Shown one piece after another: positions 27,646-38,024 of a stretch of DNA of 44,750 bases (within the stretch, counting starts at the first letter, position 1; the number at the start of each line of letters is the position of its first letter). The stretch covers positions 1 to 44,750 of the forward strand of contig PXBW01000089.1 of NCBI GenBank assembly GCA_003566775.1, read 5' to 3'. The notes beneath the pieces are model-generated. The model searched no databases and had not been told where the DNA came from. It saw only the letters and a program-made list of their open reading frames with translations. This DNA comes from a candidate division WS1 bacterium (GTDB taxonomy: Bacteria; Armatimonadota; Zipacnadia; Zipacnadales; UBA5352). The translations under genes were made by a program, and so were the position numbers.

Positions 27646-28584
27646 TTATCCCCCACGGTCGGCTTCAGGCGCGTCTATGGCGCTGTTGATCGCATTGCGC
27701 ATCTCTGCGGCGGCCGCCGCGGCGGCCCGGTCGAAGCCCTCCGCGCCAAAGCGATCCCGGTACTTCTCCTGCTCCCAGGCGAAGATGATTCCGCGCGATG
27801 AGTTGACGATTGCTCCGAGGCCCTCGTCGTCGAAGGCGCCGGCCACGTCCTCCGGCCCACCTCCCTGAGCCCCGAAGCCCGGCACCAGCAGCGGTGCGTG
27901 AGGCATCGCCCGGCGCAACTCGCTCAGTTGCTCGGGATGTGTCGCGCCTACCACCGCTCCGACTGACGAGTAGCCGCTCTCCCCCACATGCTCCGCGCCC
28001 CAGCGGCTCACAAGATCGGCCACTCGGCGGTAGATCGGTTTGCCATCCGCCACCAGATCCTGCAACTCCGCGGATGACGGATTTGACGTCTTCACGAGCA
28101 CGAAGACTCCGCCACCAATGCGCTTCGCCTCGTTGATGAACGGGAGTGTGCCGTCGCTGCCCAACCACGGATTGATGGTGACCGCGTCGGCGTGACGCAT
28201 GGCCACGGGAACGTAGTTTGCGAAGACCGCGCGGGCGTACCATCCGGCGGTTGAACCGATGTCACTGCGTTTCGCGTCAACGATTGTGATCAGGCCCAGA
28301 CGCAGCGAGGTGGCAATCAGTCGCTGCAGCAGTTCGCCGCCAAACGGTCCGAGTACCTCGAAGAAGGCGGAGTTGAACTTGACCGCCGCCGCGTCATCGC
28401 GCACCGCCTCGAGAATCGGCGTGCAAAAGTCCTCGACAGCTCGAGCGACGTCCCGCTCATCGTAACGCGCACGTCCCTTGAGCCGCACGGGCAGACGCTC
28501 GTAAACCGGGTCGATGCCCACGCAGACTCTACTGTCCTTTTCCTTGATCGCCCTCATGAGGCGGTCGGCAAAATGCTCCGGCAT
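27646..28584 (-). CDS. pyrF: Orotidine 5'-phosphate decarboxylase (type 2)
   Basis: VCVGIDPVYERLP, AAVKFNSAFFE, TIVDAKRSDIGSTA, LLVPGFGAQGG. Confidence 0.95.
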   Translation of the reverse strand: MPEHFADRLMRAIKEKDSRVCVGIDPVYERLPVRLKGRARYDERDVARAVEDFCTPILEAVRDDAAAVKFNSAFFEVLGPFGGELLQRLIATSLRLGLITIVDAKRSDIGSTAGWYARAVFANYVPVAMRHADAVTINPWLGSDGTLPFINEAKRIGGGVFVLVKTSNPSSAELQDLVADGKPIYRRVADLVSRWGAEHVGESGYSSVGAVVGATHPEQLSELRRAMPHAPLLVPGFGAQGGGPEDVAGAFDDEGLGAIVNSSRGIIFAWEQEKYRDRFGAEGFDRAAAAAAAEMRNAINSAIDAPEADRGG

Positions 28585-28598
28585 TGACTCTCTCAGCC

Positions 28599-29363
28599 TC
28601 AGCGTCTGCGTGCGCGCAGAATGAGCATACGTTCCCAGCCCTCGAACTCGGTTCCGTCGTACTCACCGTAGATACCGTCGATCTCCAGGCCCACCCGTTC
28701 GAACAGATCGTGCAACTCGTCGATGCCATAGAGCCGGATTGAGGCCCGATGAAGCACCTTCTCAGGATCCTCAGGATCGATCCATCGGCTGTTCAGACGA
28801 TGGGCGTCTTCATCATAGCGACATCGTATGATAGCATTGCTGCCATCCGCACGCTCGACTTCCTGATAGTAGGGAGCGTAGAGAATCTGATAGGAGCGAT
28901 TGCGTGTCTCCAGCAGGAAGCGGCCACCCGGTTTCAGACACCGAACATTCTCCTCGAGGACTGCGATATTCTGAGCCTCATCGATGAAGTATCCGAAACT
29001 ATTGAACAGATTGACTATCGCATCAAACCCTTCGCTCCGGAAGGGCAGCTGCAGCGCGTTTCCACGGATAAGGTGCAGACGGTCTGCGTCGTCCTCGGCA
29101 AGCCGACGGGCGATGTAGAGCATCATTGCTGAGATATCGAGCGCACAGATGTTGATACCGCGCTCCGCCAGTGGGATCGCGTGGCGTCCCATTCCGGCGC
29201 AGATGTCTGCCACCTCGTCGCCGGGTCGGAGGTCCAGCAACGAGATGATTCCCTCGACCTGCTCTCTCGTCTCCTCAGGGCACGGAAAGAAAGAGAGCGG
29301 GATGCTGTCCGCGCTCTCAAAAAACTCGCGCCACCATGGCAGTTGTCTCTCGGATTGCGTCAT
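28599..29363 (-). CDS. Class I SAM-dependent methyltransferase
   Basis: VADICAGMGRHAIPLAERGINICALDIS, DAIVNLFNSFGYF, LKPGGRFLLETRNR. Confidence 0.88.
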   Translation of the reverse strand: MTQSERQLPWWREFFESADSIPLSFFPCPEETREQVEGIISLLDLRPGDEVADICAGMGRHAIPLAERGINICALDISAMMLYIARRLAEDDADRLHLIRGNALQLPFRSEGFDAIVNLFNSFGYFIDEAQNIAVLEENVRCLKPGGRFLLETRNRSYQILYAPYYQEVERADGSNAIIRCRYDEDAHRLNSRWIDPEDPEKVLHRASIRLYGIDELHDLFERVGLEIDGIYGEYDGTEFEGWERMLILRARRR

Positions 29364-29387
29364 CGGGAACCCGTGTTCGGCAGACCA

Positions 29388-30410
29388 TCAGATCATGTCG
29401 ACAATGTCAACGAATGCAGCATCGGCTTCATGGCGCGGCTGCTCCGGCTGTTCACTCATGTCCGCAACGACACTCGCTGCCTGACCGGCCAGCAGTCGCG
29501 CCAGATTGATGCTCTCCTCGGGGAAGGCGCCTTCCTCGTGGTCGAAGAAGGCTATTGTCCCAAGAACCCTGTCATCATTGAGCAGCGGACTTGCGAGCAC
29601 CGACTGCACACCGAGAAAACCGAGGTGTTCGTCGTCGGCGATGGGGCCGGCCAGCATATCGTTCTCTATCAGGTCATGCCTGCTCCTGGCTACATCTACC
29701 AGCAGGCTGTTGTCTCGCGGAAGAGCCACCTGTTCGATGTCTTCGGAGGGCAGCCCCACTGTAAGCAGCCCCACGAGGTGACGGTCTTCTGTCCGAAGCC
29801 GGTAGATCGCCGCCGCTCGCGCGCGAGTGACCTGCATTCCGGCGGTCATTATGGACTGCAACATGTCGCCGAGGCTGGTTTCATCGCGGATCTTTCGGCC
29901 CAGGTCCACGAAGGCGCTCAGATCCTCCGCTGCCATCCTCATACGCGAGCGGATGTGCTCCTGCTGTCTGACAAGCTCTTCATTGACGTGACGGAGTTCA
30001 TCCAGCAGTTGGTTGTTGTGTGTCTGCAGACGCCGGCTCTCGAGACCGCGATCTACGATCCTGACAAGCTCCCACGCACTGAAGGGCTTGCGGAGATAGT
30101 CATAGGCCCCGAGCCGCACAGCTTGCATTGCCGTCTCAAGCGATGCCGAACCGGTAATCAGCACCACTACCGTGCTCATGTCACGCTGCTTGATCTCCCG
30201 CAGAAGCTCAAGCCCGTTAGTGTCGGGCAGGCGGATATCCAACACTGCGGCCGCGAAGCTCCCGCGATGGAGTTCTTCGAGCGCAGTCACTCCATCGACG
30301 GCTTCGACTACATCGTGGCCGGCGGTTTCGAGTGCCCTGCGGCACATCGCGGCAATATCCGCCTCATCATCGACTATGAGGACACGTTCCTCCAGGCGGT
30401 TGGTCGGCAT
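29388..30410 (-). CDS. Response regulator receiver domain + coiled coil + GAF domain
   Basis: RVLIVDDEADIAAMCRRALE, AVLDIRLPDTNGLELLREI, YDYLRKPFSAWEL; GAF-like SVLASPLLNDDRVLGTIAFFDHEEGAF. Confidence 0.87.
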   Translation of the reverse strand: MPTNRLEERVLIVDDEADIAAMCRRALETAGHDVVEAVDGVTALEELHRGSFAAAVLDIRLPDTNGLELLREIKQRDMSTVVVLITGSASLETAMQAVRLGAYDYLRKPFSAWELVRIVDRGLESRRLQTHNNQLLDELRHVNEELVRQQEHIRSRMRMAAEDLSAFVDLGRKIRDETSLGDMLQSIMTAGMQVTRARAAAIYRLRTEDRHLVGLLTVGLPSEDIEQVALPRDNSLLVDVARSRHDLIENDMLAGPIADDEHLGFLGVQSVLASPLLNDDRVLGTIAFFDHEEGAFPEESINLARLLAGQAASVVADMSEQPEQPRHEADAAFVDIVDMI

Positions 30411-30431
30411 GATCGGCCCCCCGTGCGTTCT

Positions 30432-30722
30432 TCAGACCGTGTACCTGACCTCGAATGATTCAAACTCTTCGGCAGCCTGTTTCCAGCGCACGTCTACGCT
30501 CTCAACATACGACATCTGTGGGCCCTTTCGGGCGAGGGAGAGCAGGCTGTTCAGATCGCTTCTGGGACCTTCCGCAACAAGTTGCACACTGCCCGAGCGA
30601 AGGTTACGCACCCAGCCGCTGAGACCGAGACTGTTGGCTTCGCGCTGGACGAAATAACGAAATCCGACCCCCTGAACGCGCCCGTGAATCTGCGCCTCCA
30701 GACGACTGTGATCGGATGTCAC
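30432..30722 (-). CDS. acyP: Acylphosphatase
   Basis: EAQIHGRVQGVGFRYFVQREANSLGLSGWVRNLRSGSVQLVAEG; GTG start inferred. Confidence 0.93.
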   Translation of the reverse strand: MTSDHSRLEAQIHGRVQGVGFRYFVQREANSLGLSGWVRNLRSGSVQLVAEGPRSDLNSLLSLARKGPQMSYVESVDVRWKQAAEEFESFEVRYTV

Positions 30723-30726
30723 CGCA

Positions 30727-31155
30727 TCACTCCCATTTTCCTCTATGCGCTGCAGCGAGCTGCGCTCCTCTGGATGCAACAAGCGCTCCGAGCCAGCCGA
30801 GCACCAGCAGACCAAGCATCTTGAGGCCTATGGTTATCCCCACGTCCGCGATCGTCGGTCCCGCCTGAGGGGCTACGACCACTACCTCTTCATCAGCATC
30901 TTCGGCGACTTCGGCGGCCTCAGCCTCCGCTGCGGCCATCTCGGCCCGCGCTTCACGTGCCTGCTCGACCTGATTATCCACGTTTTCGAACACTCCGCGG
31001 ACCCAGGTAAACACCATGATAATCATGGCAATCCCGACGAGAAAGACCAGCAACCCGATCACCGCACCGACCAGGTCGAATGCTTTCGCTCCACCATCCG
31101 ATGATCGCCGATCATCCGACAACCCGATCACTCCCCTGGCACATGGTGGGCAGAG
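30727..31155 (-). CDS. Hypothetical membrane protein with Ala/Glu-rich coiled segment
   Basis: Two hydrophobic segments (VGAVIGLLVFLVGIAMIIMVFTWV; ITIGLKMLGLLVLGWLGALVA) around REARAEMAAAEAEAAEVAEDADEE. Start approximate. Confidence 0.55.
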   Translation of the reverse strand, partial: LCPPCARGVIGLSDDRRSSDGGAKAFDLVGAVIGLLVFLVGIAMIIMVFTWVRGVFENVDNQVEQAREARAEMAAAEAEAAEVAEDADEEVVVVAPQAGPTIADVGITIGLKMLGLLVLGWLGALVASRGAQLAAAHRGKWE

Positions 31156-31526
31156 TATAACACAAGGCGGCGCGTTGCGGCAACCACAGAGCCGATGCTG
31201 TGTGGGAGCAAAGTAGAGGTCGCCTTCCGCTCGGGGCAAGTCGCGGGGCACGGCGAACAGAGAAGACACGAGATCTGACAATGGACGCGAGAAGCGAGAT
31301 CGACCCGGTCACTACCGGCAGGTATCTCAGATACTCGCGGCGAAGGATGACGCCATGCGTGACCCGCTTTCGGCGACGGCGCAACCTGCGATCCCGCCGA
31401 CCGACCTGACCGCTCCGATGAGTACGGCAAGGCGCTCATCCTACGTCGCAGGTTCAATGCGCTGTCGCCAGACTGCAGATCCGCGCGAATGTCGATAGCA
31501 GAGTTGCCCTGCCGCAGAGACTACCC

Positions 31527-32708
31527 ATGCTCATTGCACCAATCGGAACAGAACGTCGGTTGCGCGGCTTCCCATGGGTTACCCTGGGCCTGATGGCGGT
31601 CAATGTCTTCGTGTTCTTCGTCCTGCAGGGACATCCTGAGAGCGCGGACTTCGCCCTCGTCTATGGTCGCTTCTCCTGGTGGATGCCTGTGACTTACATG
31701 TTTGCCCACGGGGGCATTGTGCACCTTGCCGGTAATATGCTCTTCCTCTGGGTCTTCGGCCCCCATGCGGAGGATGCTCTGGGCAGGGGGAGATTTGCCC
31801 AGCTATACTTCACTGCTGGCCTCGCCTCCGCCGGGCTCCACGTTCTGGCGTCCATGATCCTCTACCCGGAGGATCTCGCCGTCGGTCTTGTGGGAGCCTC
31901 CGGAGCGATCATGGGCATCGTGGCTCTGTTCGTCCTGCGCTATCACGGGGTCAGGGTCCGCTTCTTTCTCTGGTTGATCATACCCTACATCATCCACGTG
32001 CGCGCCCTCTGGGTGGGCATTGGTTTCTTCGGATGGGACCTCATCTCCGCACTCACGATGGTGGGGAGCGAAGGTGGTGCGGGTGGTGTGGCCCACTGGG
32101 CTCATATTGGGGGCTTTCTCATCGGGGCAGCGTGGGCCTGGGCCCTGCGCCTGCCCGCGGAGGGAAGCCACGAGGTGAAGCATGACGCCGCACGCGACCT
32201 CATCGCCGCCGGGAATCACCGGGAGGCCGCGCGCGAGCTTGAGAAGCGCATCGAGGAGCGTCCCGGCGATGCACAACTCCATGCGGAGGCGGCCTCATGC
32301 TATGAGATGCTGCGGGGTGAAAACGAGAGTGCCGCGCGACACTGGAGCGAGCATATTCGCCTGCTGTTGCTTCATGATGACTACTCCGGAGCAGTGGAGC
32401 GTTTCCGCAAGCTCACCGAGCGTTTTCGTCCCGGCGACTTCGGACCGGCGGTGCTGCTGAGGGTTGGCGTGGCGGCCGAGAACCTCGATGAGAATGATAC
32501 TGCGCTGCCGGCGCTGATGGCGGTTGCCGAGGCACATCCGGAGAGTCCGCAGGCGCCTGTGGCAGCCCTGCGGGCGGCCCGGCTGTTCAGGGCGCACGAA
32601 CAGCCAGGACGTGAGCGCAGTGTGCTTGAAATGACCCAGCAGAGATGGCCTGACTCCGAGGCGGCGCTCACCGCCGCCCGGCGTCTCGGTGAATTGAGGG
32701 GTGGATAG
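31527..32708 (+). CDS. Rhomboid-family intramembrane serine protease with C-terminal TPR-like region
   Basis: MFAHGGIVHLAGNMLFLWVFG, GLVGASGAIMGIVALF (GxSG), AHIGGFLIG; C-terminal DLIAAGNHREAARELEKRIEERPGDAQLHAEAASCYE repeats. Confidence 0.9.
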   Translation: MLIAPIGTERRLRGFPWVTLGLMAVNVFVFFVLQGHPESADFALVYGRFSWWMPVTYMFAHGGIVHLAGNMLFLWVFGPHAEDALGRGRFAQLYFTAGLASAGLHVLASMILYPEDLAVGLVGASGAIMGIVALFVLRYHGVRVRFFLWLIIPYIIHVRALWVGIGFFGWDLISALTMVGSEGGAGGVAHWAHIGGFLIGAAWAWALRLPAEGSHEVKHDAARDLIAAGNHREAARELEKRIEERPGDAQLHAEAASCYEMLRGENESAARHWSEHIRLLLLHDDYSGAVERFRKLTERFRPGDFGPAVLLRVGVAAENLDENDTALPALMAVAEAHPESPQAPVAALRAARLFRAHEQPGRERSVLEMTQQRWPDSEAALTAARRLGELRGG

Positions 32709-32758
32709 CAACCTGTCACGAATACTCGGTTCGGCACGAGAGAACGAGGAGGTAGCAC

Positions 32759-33253
32759 ATGTTCAGATATGCGAATGCGCGTGAAGGAAAAGCCGGTACG
32801 GTTCTGCTGACACTGCTCATCATCGCTGCAGCAGGCGGGGGTGCCTGGTACTTCATCATCCGTTCAACTCCGGAGAACTCGGTGGCGATGATGCTCGAGG
32901 CGGCACGTGTCAACGATCAGGAGAAGATGAATGCCCGCCTCACCGCACGCTCGCGGAACGATGAATCCCTCGTCATTGCGCTGTCACGTGCACTCGCCGG
33001 GACCTCAGAGGATGAGCCGACATACACCGTTGGAGAGGCGGAGATCACGGATGATCGTGCGACCGTCCCGGTCACCTTCCCTCTGTCCGGCACCGCTGCG
33101 GTGGTGATCGGCAGAGACACCGTGACAGTGCCCTTCGTCCTGCACCGCGAGGGCATGACCTGGCTGGTGGACAGCGAGGACACCGGAGGGGAACTCAGGA
33201 GCGAGATCGCTGGCTCCACGCTGGATCTCATCGAGCGTTTCCTGTCACGCTGA
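32759..33253 (+). CDS. Hypothetical single-TM protein
   Basis: N-terminal TM GTVLLTLLIIAAAGGGAWYFII, then a small alpha/beta-type extracytoplasmic region. Confidence 0.6.
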   Translation: MFRYANAREGKAGTVLLTLLIIAAAGGGAWYFIIRSTPENSVAMMLEAARVNDQEKMNARLTARSRNDESLVIALSRALAGTSEDEPTYTVGEAEITDDRATVPVTFPLSGTAAVVIGRDTVTVPFVLHREGMTWLVDSEDTGGELRSEIAGSTLDLIERFLSR

Positions 33254-33437
33254 CGCGTTGCACAGCATCCCTGACGAGGAGGGCGTCAGGTCCCCAACCC
33301 TGTCGGGCGTGACGCTTCCGATCGGGTAAGGATGCAGGCAACATGCCCGTCGAGATTGCGAATCGATCTCCCCGGGGTATTCGGAAGCGATCCGGTAGAA
33401 GCTCCGGCCGGGGACTTCGAGATGCGTCGCGGTTTTC

Positions 33438-33466
33438 TTGCGGGTGACCGCCTATTATGATATAGT
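33438..33466 (+). promoter_or_regulatory. Candidate promoter for the rpmH operon
   Basis: TTGCGG (33438-33443) - 17 nt - TATAGT (33461-33466), about 95 nt upstream of rpmH. Confidence 0.5.
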
Positions 33467-33560
33467 ATGAGTCCTTCCCGGACGGGTTCAGCGTGGAGTG
33501 ACATACACACAGGCAAAACGCGTCCCGGGCACGATGTACGCCCAGGAGGTAACAGATATT

Positions 33561-33698
33561 ATGCCAAAGCGAACGTATCAGCCGAAGAAACGTCGGACGA
33601 AGCGCAAGCATGGGTTCAGAGCCCGCATGAAGACCAAGTCGGGTCGTGCGATTATCAGCCGAAGACGCAAGAAGGGTCGCGGCAGATTGTCGAAGTGA
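33561..33698 (+). CDS. rpmH: 50S ribosomal protein L34
   Basis: [45 protein letters not shown]. Confidence 0.98.
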   Translation: MPKRTYQPKKRRTKRKHGFRARMKTKSGRAIISRRRKKGRGRLSK

Positions 33699-33723
33699 GC
33701 CCGCTACGTGTTCCGGCGATAGG

Positions 33724-34089
33724 ATGAAAGCTATCCCGTCACTGCGCCGCCAGCAGGATCTCGACACGGTGTTCGAGGAGGGCCACTGGCGGCGCCTGCG
33801 TGGTGCCGTGGTGGGAGTTTACCTTCGTGATGATGATCGTCCGACCCGGTTGGCGGTGGTGGCGGGCAGGCGCATCGGGACCGCGGTAAGGCGCAATCGG
33901 GCCAGACGGCGCATGCGGGAAGCGATCCGCGGATTCGCCGACGAGATCAGACCAGGCGCCGACATCGTCCTGCTGGCCCGTGAAGCTACTGTCGAAGTCG
34001 ATTTCCGATTGCTGCAAACGGATATCCGTCAGGCACTTGAAGCGGAAGGCCTGCTCGACGTGGTGAAGGCCGAGGATCAGCCGAGATGA
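33724..34089 (+). CDS. rnpA: Ribonuclease P protein component
   Basis: [36 protein letters not shown]. Confidence 0.95.
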   Translation: MKAIPSLRRQQDLDTVFEEGHWRRLRGAVVGVYLRDDDRPTRLAVVAGRRIGTAVRRNRARRRMREAIRGFADEIRPGADIVLLAREATVEVDFRLLQTDIRQALEAEGLLDVVKAEDQPR

Positions 34090-34367
34090 GACGGCTAGCG
34101 ATCGGCCTTATAAGGCTGTACCAGCGAACCCTGTCCCGTATCCTGCCCCCTACCTGCAGGTTTGAGCCCAGTTGCTCCACCTACAGCATCGAGGCGATAG
34201 AGACGCATGGCCTCCTCAGGGGGGTATGGCTGGCGCTGCGCAGAATCTGTCGCTGTCATCCATACTCAGAAGGCGGTCCGGATCCGGTACCGGGAACCCG
34301 CAGTAATCATCAAGCACCTATTGGAAGGAGCCGAGGAAACGAGGATAGTAATGCGGAAGAACACTGA
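34086..34367 (+). CDS. yidD: Membrane protein insertion efficiency factor YidD
   Basis: [64 protein letters not shown]. Confidence 0.96.
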   Translation: MRRLAIGLIRLYQRTLSRILPPTCRFEPSCSTYSIEAIETHGLLRGVWLALRRICRCHPYSEGGPDPVPGTRSNHQAPIGRSRGNEDSNAEEH

Positions 34368-36036
34368 TTTCTTCTCGATTCGAATAATTCTGACAGTTGC
34401 TCTCATATCTTCTCTGGCAATGGTGGCCCTGAGTGTACCAGCGGCGGCGTCCCAGGTTCAGAGAGGGCTGCCCGTCGAGCTGCACATTGCCGAGGAACCG
34501 GCATTGAGCGACCAACTCGCGGATATGCGGGCGCTCTACGATATCGCGCTGGAGATGGAACCAGATCGTGGCCTGCTTTCTGGTATCCGGGATATGTTTA
34601 CCGGTGGCGGAGAGGAGATGCCACGCCATCTGCCGGTGGCGAACCTGCTGGAGCATGCCACACAGATCAGGGGTCATCTGGTTGAGACAGATGGCATCTA
34701 CTACCCGGACGCAGACAATGAGGGTGGCACGCTTCGGTCGATGGGTCGTGAGATCATCATCGAGTTGATGCACGGAGTCAGACCATCCGGCTTTGACGTC
34801 GTTGGTGGTGAGATAGAGGGTATGCCGACCACGGTGATAGGCCGTGTGGAGACCGATGCGGATGAAGTGGTGTTGCGTGCCAGTGAGATAAGGCCCTCCG
34901 GGCTTATCGCGGGGACCCGTATGGGACGCATACATGAGATGCTGGAGGACTGGGACGGAGCGGTTGAGAGCTATGTGAATGTGGCGGACCAGGGCGCGTA
35001 CAGACAGAGGCCGCTCGCGGCCTTCGCCCGGACCCGCGCAGGGATGATTGCTCTGGAGAGGCTCAGGGACGAGGGTACCGCCCGTGCCGCATTCTCGACC
35101 GCCTACGAAACTTACGGCAAGGAGCGGGAGGCTGGAGAGCCGGGGTACTATTTCACGTGGATCAAGGTTCCCGGAGAGGGCTGGGAGATCGAGTCGGTTT
35201 CGGAAGCGATCGGGCCTTTGCTGGATGAGCTTAACTCGGAACGGCTGGCCTACCGGATCGTGAACCTATTTGTGCGTATCTCAGGGGGCCACCCGGCCTG
35301 GGGGGTCATCCTGATGGCGGTCGTGGTAAGGCTCGGGATCTACCCGCTCACGAAGAAGCAGATTCAGTCGCAGCGGCGGATGCAGGCAATCCAGCCGCAG
35401 ATCAAGGAACTGCAGAAGGAACACGCCACCGACAAGCAGAAGTTCCAGGAGGAGTTCTGGGCGCTGTGTCAGGAGCACGACTGCAATCCGCTCGGCGGGT
35501 GCCTGCCTATGCTCGTACAGATGCCCATACTGATCTTCCTCTATCGCGGCATCAGGGATTACATTGTACAGTTCGATGGCGTGAGCTTTCTCTGGATCCA
35601 GAACCTTGCCGCTCCGAACATGATCCTGCTGGTGCTCTATACGCTGAGCATGATTGCATTCCAGAAGATGTCGGCGCAGAGTCAGCCGGCCGCCGACCCA
35701 CAACAGCAGCAGCAACAGCAGATGATGGTTTACCTCATGCCGGTCATGTTCTTCTTCTTCTTTCAGAGCTTCCCCGCGGCCTTCCTGCTCTACTGGCTGG
35801 GAAGCAACATCATCTACTTCGGCGAGCAGGCGTTCCTCATGCGCCCGGACGGTGAGGACGCCGCCGAGAGCGAAGAGGAAGCTGGAGCAGAGAAGAGTTC
35901 AGGCTTCGTCGCGTCGATGCTTCAGAAGGCAAAGCAGATGCATGATGGCGGAGAGCAGGAGACTGCGCCACCCCTGAGCTATGAGGAGAAGAAGCGCAGG
36001 CAGGAGAAGAAGGGTAAGTCCGGAAAACGGAGGTAG
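34351..36036 (+). CDS. yidC: Membrane protein insertase YidC/Oxa1 with atypical TPR-like extracytoplasmic region
   Basis: C-terminal [44 protein letters not shown]...[24 protein letters not shown]; start inferred at ATG 34351 (signal-like [33 protein letters not shown]). Confidence 0.93.
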   Translation: MRKNTDFFSIRIILTVALISSLAMVALSVPAAASQVQRGLPVELHIAEEPALSDQLADMRALYDIALEMEPDRGLLSGIRDMFTGGGEEMPRHLPVANLLEHATQIRGHLVETDGIYYPDADNEGGTLRSMGREIIIELMHGVRPSGFDVVGGEIEGMPTTVIGRVETDADEVVLRASEIRPSGLIAGTRMGRIHEMLEDWDGAVESYVNVADQGAYRQRPLAAFARTRAGMIALERLRDEGTARAAFSTAYETYGKEREAGEPGYYFTWIKVPGEGWEIESVSEAIGPLLDELNSERLAYRIVNLFVRISGGHPAWGVILMAVVVRLGIYPLTKKQIQSQRRMQAIQPQIKELQKEHATDKQKFQEEFWALCQEHDCNPLGGCLPMLVQMPILIFLYRGIRDYIVQFDGVSFLWIQNLAAPNMILLVLYTLSMIAFQKMSAQSQPAADPQQQQQQQMMVYLMPVMFFFFFQSFPAAFLLYWLGSNIIYFGEQAFLMRPDGEDAAESEEEAGAEKSSGFVASMLQKAKQMHDGGEQETAPPLSYEEKKRRQEKKGKSGKRR

Positions 36037-36074
36037 ATCGGCCACCGATCACCTTCAGGGAGGCCACGGTTACC

Positions 36075-36836
36075 ATGAAGCGCGTTGAGGGGACCGGAAC
36101 CACGCTCGAGGAAGCACAGAAGGATGCGCTGAATCAACTCGAAGCTTCCGCCGAAGAGGTGGAGTTCGAGGTGCTGGATCGCCCGGGGACTTTTGATGGA
36201 ATCCTCGGTCGACGCTCCGGATACAGAGTGGCTGCAACTCTGGCCGATACCACCATCGCCGAGCAGGCGGAGGCCGAAAGCGAAGCATCCGCGGAGCCTC
36301 AGCGGCCCGCGGCCGAAGCCGACGCATCCGATGATCTCGAGAAGAGCCCCGAGGAGCATAACATCGGCGAGACCGCGCCCCCGAACGCCGAACTCGCCGA
36401 GGCGGCACGCAGTCTTCTGCAGAAGATGATCGACCTGATGGGGATCGAGGGTGAGGTCAGGGTCGAGGGATGCTCTGAAGACGAGGTGCGCCTGAATGTT
36501 GAGGGCGAGGACATGGGGTTGCTCATCGGCAGACATGGCGCGACCCTGGATGCGGTTCAGCTCATCGTCGCGATCGGCGCCAACCGTCAGGTGGAGGATG
36601 GCGCTCGCGTAATTGTCGATGCTGAGAACTACCGCAGACGGCATCGAGAGATGATCGAGGGGCGTGCCCTGAAGCTGGCGGAAGAGGCCAAAGAACACGG
36701 CCGGGAGGTCGTGGTGCCCGATCTGCAGGCGTACGAGCGCCGTCTCGTCCATATGGCGCTTAAGGACGACCCGGACGTGGAGACATACAGCGAGGGAACC
36801 GGAGATGACCGAGTGCTGGTGATCTCGCCGGTCTGA
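36075..36836 (+). CDS. khpB: Jag/KhpB: Jag-N, KH and R3H RNA-binding protein
   Basis: KRVEGTGTTLEEAQKDALNQL, LGRRSGYRV, GLLIGRHGATLDAVQLIV, R3H-like YERRLVHMALKDDPDVETYSEGTGDDRVLVISP. Confidence 0.94.
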   Translation: MKRVEGTGTTLEEAQKDALNQLEASAEEVEFEVLDRPGTFDGILGRRSGYRVAATLADTTIAEQAEAESEASAEPQRPAAEADASDDLEKSPEEHNIGETAPPNAELAEAARSLLQKMIDLMGIEGEVRVEGCSEDEVRLNVEGEDMGLLIGRHGATLDAVQLIVAIGANRQVEDGARVIVDAENYRRRHREMIEGRALKLAEEAKEHGREVVVPDLQAYERRLVHMALKDDPDVETYSEGTGDDRVLVISPV

Positions 36837-36873
36837 GTTTCGCTATGAGGCTGCAACCTGAGGTAACCTTGAG

Positions 36874-36907
36874 ACCCTGCCGGTGGGTGAGGCGCCCGCG
36901 GCAGGGT
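36874..36907 (+). terminator. Intrinsic terminator-like hairpin after khpB
   Basis: ACCCTGCC...GGCAGGGT followed by TCTTCCTGTTCC. Confidence 0.65.
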
Positions 36908-37063
36908 TCTTCCTGTTCCAATGGTCTGCCCTGCGATCTGCACGGAGGACCGGATGAACGACTTCCGGGAAAAGGTCGGTTCGGCATGAAGGTATTATGC
37001 GTCCGACTGCGAACCTGAGCACAAGCGCGAAACACTCTTAACGGAGTCGGAGGAGATGCCATC

Positions 37064-37846
37064 TTGAGAAAAGCGATGACGCTGGGCTCCCTGCCCCCTG
37101 GTACGTCTCTCGAGGAGAAGTTCATGCTGGCCGCCGAGGCGGGGCTGGACGGTCTTGAACTGACGGGAGTGGAGACACAGAGCGAGGCCGAGGACGCTCG
37201 GGCGGCTGCAGATGCAGCCGGGATCGAGATAGCCTCGGTGATGGCGGCGACCCACTGGAAGCTCCCTATCTCAAGCACCGATGAGGCCGTACGTGTCGAG
37301 GGGGTAAAGGGAGTCGAGCAGTCTCTGCGCGTGGCCGACTGGGCCGGGACCGACGTCGTGCTCGTGGTGCCGGGCGTAGTGGATGAGCACACAGCGTACA
37401 GTGCGGCGCTGGACCTGGCGACGAAGAGCATACGCGAACTGATACCCACCGCCGAGGATCTCGGCGTCACGGTCGCATTGGAGAATGTCTGGAACAGATT
37501 CCTGCTCAGCCCCGTGGAGATGCGTGACTTCATCGATCAGTTTGGTACCGATCGGGTGAAAGCGTACTTCGATGTCGGCAACATACTGCTCTACGGCTAC
37601 CCGGTTCACTGGATCGAGGCACTGGAAGAGCGGATTGTGCGGGTGCATATAAAGGACTTCGACGTCGATAAGCGGCAGTTCGTCGCGCTGCTAACCGGCT
37701 CGATCGATTTCCCGCGGGTGATCAACGCCCTACGCGGCATCGGGTACGATGGATGGCTCACCGCCGAACTCTCTCGCTACGAACAGTATCCGACTGAGTT
37801 CGTGATGGATACTTCACGACACCTGCAGTGGATCATCGATGGCTGA
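37064..37846 (+). CDS. Sugar phosphate isomerase/epimerase-like TIM barrel
   Basis: FMLAAEAGLDGLELTG, DLGVTVALENVWNRFLLSP, VKAYFDVGNILLYGYP, RIVRVHIKDFDV, GYDGWLTAELSRY. Confidence 0.85.
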   Translation: MRKAMTLGSLPPGTSLEEKFMLAAEAGLDGLELTGVETQSEAEDARAAADAAGIEIASVMAATHWKLPISSTDEAVRVEGVKGVEQSLRVADWAGTDVVLVVPGVVDEHTAYSAALDLATKSIRELIPTAEDLGVTVALENVWNRFLLSPVEMRDFIDQFGTDRVKAYFDVGNILLYGYPVHWIEALEERIVRVHIKDFDVDKRQFVALLTGSIDFPRVINALRGIGYDGWLTAELSRYEQYPTEFVMDTSRHLQWIIDG

Positions 37847-37867
37847 CGGGCGAAGAGCTACTGCGAC

Positions 37868-37902
37868 AGGCGCGCGGCACGCCGGCGGCGTACCGCGCGC
37901 CT
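37868..37902. terminator. GC-rich hairpin between convergent genes
   Basis: AGGCGCGCGG...CCGCGCGCCT. Confidence 0.45.
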
Positions 37903-38024
37903 GCCCACGTACGCCACGCTTGCGAGCAGATCGTAGCAATCGCAGACAGAACAATCGCAGCAACACCGGAAGCGCGAACGCCGATCATCCGATGCCCACC
38001 GGCGCCGATCATCTGCGTCAAACA

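Noticed and set aside
29181-30458. 425-aa plus ORF
   Set aside because: Shadow of the receiver-GAF gene and methyltransferase.
31100-31116. Inverted repeat GATGATC-GCC-GATCATC
   Set aside because: Probably within the 5' part of the membrane-protein ORF and encodes low-complexity DDRRSSD; too short to claim an operator.
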